From Comamonas denitrificans (GTDB lineage Bacteria > Pseudomonadota > Gammaproteobacteria > Burkholderiales > Burkholderiaceae_C): a stretch of 57,783 nucleotides of DNA. The first letter of the stretch is position 1; each line of letters opens with the position of its first letter. Under the pieces are notes generated by a model. The model ran no database searches. It was not told where the DNA came from and saw only the letters and a program-made list of their open reading frames with translations. The position numbers and the translations under genes are program-made. The stretch covers positions 1 to 57,783 of the forward strand of contig NZ_JAFNME010000021.1 in assembly GCF_017368815.1 (NCBI RefSeq), read 5' to 3'. Below are positions 51,547-57,783 of this stretch, one piece after another.

Positions 51547-52731
51547 GGAAATCCTGCAAAACCCTCCGCAATGTTTGGTACATGTCAGCATGCAATGGCA
51601 TCCTCACAGGCCATGAAGCAAAGCAGCCTTGATCTGAACCTGAGTACCAAGAAGACCCGCAAGCAGGAACTGCTTGCCCAGATGGATCTGGTGGTTCCCT
51701 GGGCTGCGTTGGTCGAGCTCATCACCCCGTATTACCCCGAAGGCAAGAACGGCCGCCCACCCTTTGCACTGGAGACGATGCTGCGCATCCACTGCATGCA
51801 GCAGTGGTTCACTTTGTCAGATCTGGCGATGGAAGAGGCCTTCTTTGACACCCCGATCTACCGGGAGTTTGCCGGGCTTGATGCACATGGGAGGGTGCCT
51901 GACGAGAGCACCATCCTGAGGTTTCGCCACCGGCTGGAGAAACATAAGCTGGCCGATCAGATTCTGGCCACCGTCAACGAACTGTTGGCAGCCCAGGGCT
52001 TGCTGCTCAAGGCAGGCACTGCGGTGGATGCCACCTTGATTGCAGCGCCCAGCTCCACCAAGAACAAGGACAGAAAGCGCGATCCAGAGATGCATTCGAG
52101 CCAAAAGGGCAACGAGTGGCACTTTGGCATGAAGGCCCACATTGGCGTGGACGCGGACTCAGGCCTGGTGCACACCGTCATTGGCACCTCGGGCAACGTG
52201 GCCGACGTCACTGAAGGCAACAGCTTGCTCCATGGTGAGGAAACGGATGCCTTTGGGGATGCTGGCTACCAAGGCGCACACAAGCGCCCGGATGCCAGGA
52301 AGGATGTCACCTGGCATGTGGCGATGCGCCCAGGCAAGCGCAAAGAGCTGGACAAGGAAAACAACCCCATAGACGCACTCATAGACCAGGTGGAGAAGAT
52401 CAAGGCCAGCATCCGGGCCAAGGTGGAGCATCCCTTTCGGGTGATTAAGCGGCAGTTTGGATACACGAAGGTGCGCTATCGAGGTTTGAAGAAGAACACG
52501 CTGCAGCTCAAGACGCTGTTTGCGCTATCGAACCTGTGGATGGTGCGCCACCAATTGCTGGGGGTGCAGGGATGAGTGCGCCTGCAAACAGGCCAGAGGC
52601 CGCAAAAGCGGCGCGAATGACCAGAAATGGCGTGAGAAATGGCGCGAAGACGCGAGCAAAACGGCTGCAATTGCGGCATCTGAAAACATCGGCCTTGTAG
52701 CACTTACGAATCCGAGTTGTTCAGGACATCC
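51547..52731 (+). mobile_element. IS5-family insertion sequence, 1185 bp
   Basis: The ends are imperfect inverted repeats, GGAAATCCTGCAAAAC against GGATGTCCTGAACAAC, flanked by TTAA on both sides (51543-51546 and 52732-52735), a 4-bp target duplication. It carries one intact transposase gene and lies inside the chemoreceptor gene. It is unrelated in ends and transposase subgroup to the IS at 23412. Confidence 0.9.
51571..52575 (+). CDS. IS5-family transposase (intact)
   Basis: 334 residues. The N-terminal DUF772 region (KKTRKQELLAQMDLVVPWAAL) is followed by the DDE catalytic domain: D in TAVDATLIAAPSS, D in AFGDAGYQGAH and E in KVEHPFRVIKRQFGYTK. The frame is uninterrupted, so the element may still move. 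Later in-frame starts at 51595 and 51613 (MKQSSLDLN, the more usual beginning) are possible. About 155 bp of noncoding IS sequence follows. Confidence 0.92.
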   Translation: MFGTCQHAMASSQAMKQSSLDLNLSTKKTRKQELLAQMDLVVPWAALVELITPYYPEGKNGRPPFALETMLRIHCMQQWFTLSDLAMEEAFFDTPIYREFAGLDAHGRVPDESTILRFRHRLEKHKLADQILATVNELLAAQGLLLKAGTAVDATLIAAPSSTKNKDRKRDPEMHSSQKGNEWHFGMKAHIGVDADSGLVHTVIGTSGNVADVTEGNSLLHGEETDAFGDAGYQGAHKRPDARKDVTWHVAMRPGKRKELDKENNPIDALIDQVEKIKASIRAKVEHPFRVIKRQFGYTKVRYRGLKKNTLQLKTLFALSNLWMVRHQLLGVQG

Positions 52732-54027
52732 TTAAAGCAAGAGTCAGCGGCCATTACCCAACAAGCCCTGCTGGTCGGTTCGGCAGTGGTTGCGCTGCTG
52801 ATTGTGCTGGTTTTGTTTTTGTCGGCCTGGCTGGTGCGCTCGATTACCCAGCCCCTGGAGCGGGCCGTGGACTTGGCCGATGCCATTGCCGCCGGGGATT
52901 TGACAGTAAACATTCAAGATGACCGCCGCGATGAACTCGGCCACTTGCTGCGCAGCCTGAACGCCATGGGCGCAAAGCTGCGCGAAGTGGTGGGTGAGGT
53001 GCGCTCGGGGGTGGAGTCAGTCTCTTCGGCGGCCCACCAAATTGCCACGGGCAACCACGATTTATCGGCCCGCACCGAACAAACGGCGGCCAATTTACAA
53101 GAAACCGCCGCCAGCATGGAGGAGCTGACCGCCACCGTCACGCAAAGCGCGGACACGGCCCGCCAAGCCAACCAGCTGGCCGCCCAGGCGGCCGAGGCCG
53201 CTGCGCACGGCGGGGCCGTGGTCGAACAGGTGGTGCACAGCATGCAAAGCATCACCGACTCAAGCCGCAAAATTAACGACATCATTGGCGTGATTGATGG
53301 CATCGCCTTCCAGACCAACATCTTGGCGCTGAATGCCGCCGTCGAAGCGGCCCGCGCCGGCGAACAAGGGCGCGGCTTTGCCGTGGTGGCTGGTGAAGTG
53401 CGCAGCCTGGCCGGGCGCAGCGCCGAAGCGGCCAAAGAGATCAAAGGCCTGATCAGCACCAGCGTGGCCAATGTGGAAGCGGGCAGCAGCCAAGTGAGCC
53501 AGGCGGGCCAGTCGATGCAAGACATCGTCTCCAGCGTGCGCCGCGTCAGCGATTTGATTGGCGAGATCACCGCCTCCAGCTCTGAGCAACGCGATGGCAT
53601 TGGCCAGGTCAATCAAGCGGTGGCCAACCTAGACCAAATGACCCAGCAAAACGCCGCCCTGGTCGAAGAGGCCACGGCCGCCGCTGGCGCTATGAGCGAA
53701 CAAGCACGGCGCTTGGCGCAAGTGGTTGCTGCCTTTAATGTGGGCACCGGGGCCAGCACCCAGGCGGTGCGCCCTGCACCCGCCGCTGCGCACCGCCCAA
53801 CGGCAACACCCACTGGCACCAAGGCCAGCAGCCCGGCACCCAGCAAAAAATTGGCCACCCACCAGCCGGTGTCCCCAAAATCGGCGGCCCCAAAACCGGC
53901 CGCCCCCAAGCCCATGGCCCCCGCCATGAAGCCAGCCGCAACGCCAACACTGCCTGCGGCCAAATCACCGGCAACCAAACCACCAGCGGCCTCCAGCACC
54001 AACGAGGACGATTGGGAAACGTTTTAA
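52732..54027 (+). pseudogene. Methyl-accepting chemotaxis protein, C-terminal fragment
   Basis: After the IS, the second membrane helix ([20 protein letters not shown]), a HAMP domain ([20 protein letters not shown]) and the full cytoplasmic signalling domain follow. The hairpin tip [20 protein letters not shown] is intact. The end is a Pro/Ala/Lys-rich linker and a DDWETF-like tail (NEDDWETF) resembling the CheR/CheB-tethering pentapeptide. It could be translated from an internal start as a membrane-anchored, sensor-less signalling fragment. Otherwise it is dead. Confidence 0.88.
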
Positions 54028-54207
54028 CGGGTAAGCCTGGACGCAGGGCGGCACGGTGCATTGCACAATGCCGCCATGGCGCACGCAAACATTCTTTCTC
54101 ACTGCGCCACCTTCACGGTGGCGTTGCGCCCGGCGCAGGCTTGAGCGCCGCAAACCCTTCCTCATCGGCTTTTTTTCACACTTGACTGTTGCAGAAAGGG
54201 CAAGCGC
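54028..54207. other. Intergenic region with a stem-loop
   Basis: About 180 bp with one clear hairpin, CGCCACC-TTCAC-GGTGGCG at 54105-54123, without a T-run. AGAAAGGG before the DUF2157 ATG is a weak ribosome site. TTGACT at 54182 resembles a -35 box but has no -10 partner. Confidence 0.4.
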
Positions 54208-55167
54208 ATGTCCTCCCCCAATCTCTACACCCTGGCGCAGCACTTTGCGCTGTCGCCATCCCAAGCGCAGGCACTGGCCGCTTGTGCCCACACCCCGCCG
54301 CATGCGGACTGGCCGCACAGGCTTTGGCGCAGCTTGGCGGTGGTAGCGGCCTTGCTGCTGGGCTGTGGCCTTATTTTTTGGATAGCAGCGCAATGGCCGG
54401 AACAAACCCGCAGTTTTAAATTGCAGGTGTTGCAAGCCAGCGTACTCACTCCCTTGGTCGTGGCCATGTGGCGGCCAAGGCTGCGCACGGCGGGCTTGTT
54501 ATTGGCGACCTTGGCCTTGGGGGCTTTGCTGGCTTTTATTGGCCAAACCTACCAAACCGGGGCCGATGCCTGGCAACTGTTTGCCGTCTGGGCCGTGCTG
54601 GCCCTGCCCTGGACGGTCGTCGCTGCCAAAGATGGCCTGTGGGCGCTGTGGCTGGTGATTGCCGCCACAGGGCTGGGTTTTTGGTCGAGCGTGCAGCTGA
54701 ATCTGTTTGGCATTTTTTCCCCCGGCTGGGCAGGGCTGTGGCCGCAATTGCTGCTGTGGCTGCCGCTGTGGCTGCTGCCTGGCGGTTTGCCCCACCTCAA
54801 GGTGTGCGCCATTGCACAGCCCCGCATCAGCCGCGCTGTGGGGGCCGGCATGGCGCTGGGGGCCTGGGCCGGTTTTGGGGTCATGGCCGTGCTGCAGCGC
54901 GATGCTGATTGGGCCGTGTTCGGGCTGGCCAGCGTGTTGGTGGCGGCGGTGGTGGCCGCAGCCTGGCGTAAACGCAATATTCTGGTGCTGGGCCTGGGGC
55001 TGATGGCGGCCAATGCGCTGTGGCTGGTCGCTGTGGGGCATTACCTGTTTAGCACCATGGACTGGGCCGAGACCGGGGCGTTTTCTTTGCTGACGCTCAT
55101 CATCGCCGCCAGCGTGGGGGCCAGTGCCCATGGGCTGTACCGCTTGCAAAAAGAGGGGGCCGTATGA
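54208..55167 (+). CDS. DUF2157 membrane protein
   Basis: 319 residues with about ten hydrophobic helices after a short cytoplasmic N-terminus (YTLAQHFALSPSQAQALAAC). The first helix (AALLLGCGLIFWIAAQWPEQT) has the DUF2157 signature in which a small helix is followed by a W-P/Q loop, and GQTYQTGADAWQLFAVWAVL is the second conserved segment. The function is unknown. The stop overlaps the next gene's start by 4 bp (ATGA), so the two are made together. Confidence 0.88.
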   Translation: MSSPNLYTLAQHFALSPSQAQALAACAHTPPHADWPHRLWRSLAVVAALLLGCGLIFWIAAQWPEQTRSFKLQVLQASVLTPLVVAMWRPRLRTAGLLLATLALGALLAFIGQTYQTGADAWQLFAVWAVLALPWTVVAAKDGLWALWLVIAATGLGFWSSVQLNLFGIFSPGWAGLWPQLLLWLPLWLLPGGLPHLKVCAIAQPRISRAVGAGMALGAWAGFGVMAVLQRDADWAVFGLASVLVAAVVAAAWRKRNILVLGLGLMAANALWLVAVGHYLFSTMDWAETGAFSLLTLIIAASVGASAHGLYRLQKEGAV

Positions 55168-56843
55168 AGCCAGATGCACCCGCCTGGTGGCACCAAGCCC
55201 AGCGCCAAGGGATTGTGCCCGCCGATGCCCGGCCCCCCCACGCAGCGCCGTCGCCTTCGTGGGTGGTGCTGGTCTTTGGCTTTTTTGGGGCGCAGTTGGT
55301 GCTGTGGCCTTTGCTGGGCCTGTTTGGAGCGCTGTTTTACAGCCTGCTGCATTCCGTCACCGGATCGTTGCTGGGCAGTGTGCTGTTTGCCGCCGGGGCG
55401 ATCGGGCTGGCCAAGTCCAGCCGCACGTTGTTTGTGGAACAAATGGCGCTGAACCTGCTGTTTGCCGCGCAAATGCTGTGGCTGTGGGCATTTTTGCAAG
55501 CACCTACCAACGCCCATTGGGGGTGGATTGCGGCCAGCTTGCTGGTGTTTCAACTGGCCCTGGCCGCTGGGTTGCCCACCGGCTGGCTGGTGCGGATTGT
55601 GGCCTTCCAGGCCAGTTGGACGCTGTTCTTCCTGCCCCCGTTGCTGCACACGGTGGAGCCAAGTTTTGCTATAGACAGTGCCATGCACTGGGTGCTGACT
55701 TGGCCGCGCCACACCCTGTGGCTGGCCGCGCTGTGGGCGGTATGGGCCCATTGTGAAGGCCGTTTTCTGACCAAGCCCTGGGGCGAAAAACTGGCCCAGG
55801 GCATGGAAAGTGCCGCCGTGGGCCTGCTGCTGGCCTTGGTCGCCGCTTTGGCGGGCAAGTATTTCGTGCAAAGCCAGCTTCCGATGCAGGCGGCGGATCT
55901 GGGGCTGTCCCCGCAGTCGTGGTGGGCGTTGTCCCCCCCGCAGATCACTGCTGCCATCGCAGTGGTAGTCAGTGCCCTGTGGCTGCAAGCGCGTTGGCAG
56001 CGCCACCCCTTGCTCTGGCTGGTGTATGGCGCAGCGCTGGTGGGCTGTGCATGGCTGCCCTCGATCGGCACCATCACCTTGGTGGCCACATTTGCCGCTG
56101 GCACAGGGCGCTGGCGCTTGCTAGGGCTGGCCCTGGCAGCGCTGTTGTTGGCTGTGGGCAGCTTTTATTACGATTTGCAGTGGCGCTTGGTCGATAAGGC
56201 CGCCGTGCTGGCCGGTGTCGGCATGGTGATGGCCCTGGTGCTGTGGGGGTTGCGCAGGCCCACGGCGGCAGCCTCGGCCCCCTCTACCGCACAAGCCACG
56301 CCGGTGTGGACCACAGTGGTGCTGGCCCTGGCCGGGGTGCTGGCATTGGCCAGCACGCAGTGGGATGTGCAGCACAAAGAGGCGGTGCTGGCCGATGGCC
56401 AAAAAATCTTTATGCGCTTGCAGCCGGTTGATCCGCGCTCGCTCCTGCAGGGCGATTACATGGCGTTGCGCTTTGCCTATCCAGCACACGTCCACGAGGC
56501 GCTGAGCGCGCAGCAAACCACCGCGCCCTGGCTGCGCCGCACTTTGGCCGTAGCCCAGCTCAGCCAGGATGGCGTGGCGGAAATCACCCGGCTGGCTGCG
56601 CCCGGCGAAACGCCCGGCCCTGGCCAGGTGCTGCTGCCCTTGCAGTTGCTCAAGGGCCAGTGGGTGGTGGTGACCGATGCCTTCTTCTTCCCGGAAGGGC
56701 AAGGTGCGCCACTGGCACAGGCCCAGTTTGGGGAGTTTCGCGCGCTGGACCAGGGGCGGGTGCTGCTGGTCGGCTTGGCCGATGGGCAGTTGCAGCCCAT
56801 CGCACCCGGGCCTGCGGCTGGCACCCACTTGCTGCCAGAATGA
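55164..56843 (+). CDS. DUF4401 membrane protein fused to a GDYXXLXY domain
   Basis: 559 residues. The N-terminal 370 residues hold about ten membrane helices of DUF4401 type. After one more helix (VWTTVVLALAGVLALAS) the C-terminal domain (about 405-559) carries the GDYXXLXY signature as LQGDYMALRFAYP. This part is extracytoplasmic by topology. DUF2157 and DUF4401/GDYXXLXY genes are frequent neighbours; usually DUF4401 and GDYXXLXY are separate proteins, and here they are one. The function is unknown, with envelope stress or transport as guesses. Confidence 0.87.
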   Translation: MKPDAPAWWHQAQRQGIVPADARPPHAAPSPSWVVLVFGFFGAQLVLWPLLGLFGALFYSLLHSVTGSLLGSVLFAAGAIGLAKSSRTLFVEQMALNLLFAAQMLWLWAFLQAPTNAHWGWIAASLLVFQLALAAGLPTGWLVRIVAFQASWTLFFLPPLLHTVEPSFAIDSAMHWVLTWPRHTLWLAALWAVWAHCEGRFLTKPWGEKLAQGMESAAVGLLLALVAALAGKYFVQSQLPMQAADLGLSPQSWWALSPPQITAAIAVVVSALWLQARWQRHPLLWLVYGAALVGCAWLPSIGTITLVATFAAGTGRWRLLGLALAALLLAVGSFYYDLQWRLVDKAAVLAGVGMVMALVLWGLRRPTAAASAPSTAQATPVWTTVVLALAGVLALASTQWDVQHKEAVLADGQKIFMRLQPVDPRSLLQGDYMALRFAYPAHVHEALSAQQTTAPWLRRTLAVAQLSQDGVAEITRLAAPGETPGPGQVLLPLQLLKGQWVVVTDAFFFPEGQGAPLAQAQFGEFRALDQGRVLLVGLADGQLQPIAPGPAAGTHLLPE

Positions 56844-56845
56844 TA

Positions 56846-56930
56846 AAAAAATAGCTGTTACCGCTTGTATTTAAATGGTTTAAAGATGATTTCATCTTGA
56901 AACGCTGATAAATAAAGCGGTAACAGCTCT
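56846..56930. repeat. Intergenic palindromic repeat, copy 7 (DUF4401/M14)
   Basis: AAAATAGCTGTTACCGCTT on the left and AAGCGGTAACAGCTCTT on the right, with an inner stem AAGATGA/TCATCTT. It lies between the convergent DUF4401 and M14 genes, 3 bp after the former's stop. Confidence 0.85.
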
Positions 56931-56940
56931 TATTTAGCTA

Positions 56941-57783
56941 TTATTGATTACTGGCCTTGTGCGGCAAATGCTTGCCCATCCAGCCCAGCAGGTCTTGCCA
57001 CATGGCTTCCACCTCGCGCCGCTGGGGCATGCGCAGCGCGTGGTGCAGCTCAATCGTCACCACGGGTACGCCTTGTTGCAGACCGCCGTAATTGCCCAAG
57101 GAGCCGGGAAACACCCCCAGCTGGCTCAGCTGCAACATGCCCAGCTTGGAAGGCGGCGTTTGTGGGCCATCAAAGTCCAACACGCCATAGGGCGCATGGA
57201 TGCTGACCACCAAATCCGGGGCAAATTCAGCCATTTGGCGGTGCAGAAATTGTGATTCCGGCTCCGACAGCGCCGCCGGCCCCGGCCAGCGCCGTGGATC
57301 GCGGCGGGTGCGTTTTTCCCAGTACTGAACCGATTCTTCGGCCCAGTTGGGCGTAGGGAAGTTGCGGTTCAAATCCACCCCCGAGGCATTGGTGCGCGTA
57401 GCGGGGCGGGCCAAAAAGCCATCGGGATTGAGCACCGGAATAAACCGCCAATGCACCGCCTGGCGGGCACTGACCTGCTCGGCCAAGGCCACCCAGTGCA
57501 GGGCCAAGGCGGCGGCGGTCAATTCATCGCCATGGATGGCCCCGACCACCAACACCCGTTGCGCGGCAGCCGCGTGCTCGGCCTGCGCCGGGGCCACATC
57601 GCGCCAGGCCAGGGGCAGGCCCTGCACCGACTGCGCCCCACTGGGGGCCAGCTGGGCCGACAGGCACAACGTGGGGGCCAGCGCCGCCCAGCGCTGCAGC
57701 CACGGGGCGCAAATGGCGGCTGAAATGGCCGGGTCATCTGGCAACGGCAGCACCGCATGGGGCACCGGCGCGGGCGGGGTTGC
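56941..57783 (-). CDS. M14-family zinc carboxypeptidase (5' end outside window)
   Basis: About 280 residues visible; the frame stays open to the window edge, so the start may lie beyond 57783, with GTG at 57765 as an internal candidate. Zinc ligands are in GAIHGDE (HxxE) and the later SIHAPYG. Substrate residues appear in SGVDLNRNFP and NPDGF, and the catalytic Glu is in VVTIELHHAL. This resembles murein-peptide amidase MpaA or a related M14 amidase, which removes diaminopimelate from recycled murein peptides, rather than a secreted carboxypeptidase. Confidence 0.85.
   Translation of the reverse strand, partial: ATPPAPVPHAVLPLPDDPAISAAICAPWLQRWAALAPTLCLSAQLAPSGAQSVQGLPLAWRDVAPAQAEHAAAAQRVLVVGAIHGDELTAAALALHWVALAEQVSARQAVHWRFIPVLNPDGFLARPATRTNASGVDLNRNFPTPNWAEESVQYWEKRTRRDPRRWPGPAALSEPESQFLHRQMAEFAPDLVVSIHAPYGVLDFDGPQTPPSKLGMLQLSQLGVFPGSLGNYGGLQQGVPVVTIELHHALRMPQRREVEAMWQDLLGWMGKHLPHKASNQ

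Overview
The window reads as chromosomal DNA of a GC-rich betaproteobacterium, most likely family Comamonadaceae (Burkholderiales). The support is gene order (ahcY with an SAH riboswitch, then tlyA and metF; rsmI divergent from yraN-diaA-BON lipoprotein; argH divergent from an AlgZ/AlgR-type pair; trpS, M50 protease, YciO-like protein and PHP phosphatase), protein similarity as I recognise it, and a family of TAGCTGCTTGCGC-type intergenic palindromes. No database was searched.

Layout. 1-13.4 kb: 3' part of tamB, tRNA-Arg(CCT), osmC, a Pat-type acyl-CoA ligase/acetyltransferase, a small histidine kinase coupled to glmU, a bacteriohemerythrin behind an FNR-like box, tyrS, an M23 peptidase and anmK. 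13.4-24.3 kb: erpA, rpsI-rplM, rlmJ, rlpA, the methyl-cycle block (metF, tlyA, ahcY and its riboswitch), dtd, a PAS-GGDEF-EAL protein, then a fold-back MITE and an IS5-family element side by side. 24.3-29 kb: fabI, a MaoC-phosphotransacetylase fusion and ackA on one strand, with 3-hydroxybutyryl-CoA dehydrogenase divergent. 29.1-33.8 kb: five unfamiliar genes on the + strand ending in a Ycf46-like AAA+ ATPase. 34-42.7 kb: an L,D-transpeptidase and a TPR protein, AlgZ/AlgR-like regulators, argH, rsmI, yraN, diaA, a BON lipoprotein and tRNA-Arg(ACG). 42.7-51 kb: a response regulator / FecR-LysM / CHASE2 kinase operon, trpS, an M50 protease, a YciO/Sua5 protein and a PHP phosphatase. 51-57.8 kb: a chemoreceptor gene broken by an IS5-family insertion, a DUF2157 / DUF4401-GDYXXLXY pair, and the 3' part of an M14 carboxypeptidase.

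The best candidate for an undescribed system is the 29.1-33.8 kb cassette. It holds an unknown 156-aa protein, a 576-aa coiled-coil protein with a two-helix membrane hairpin, two small unknown proteins and the AAA+ ATPase, closely spaced on one strand. A perfect 22-bp palindrome abuts the likely -10 box. The cassette sits between two similar, same-orientation copies of the intergenic repeat, each followed by a terminator, as if it had been placed between hbd and the L,D-transpeptidase gene. The sequence does not reveal its function.

The second theme is repeats. At least seven related intergenic palindromes of about 85-90 bp lie mostly between convergent genes. One similar AT-rich segment is translated in frame inside tamB. 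A 162-bp MITE shares its outer 11 bp with the adjacent IS842-like element and has its TAA target duplication on the stop codon of the c-di-GMP gene. No stretch over 300 bp lacks a gene or described element.
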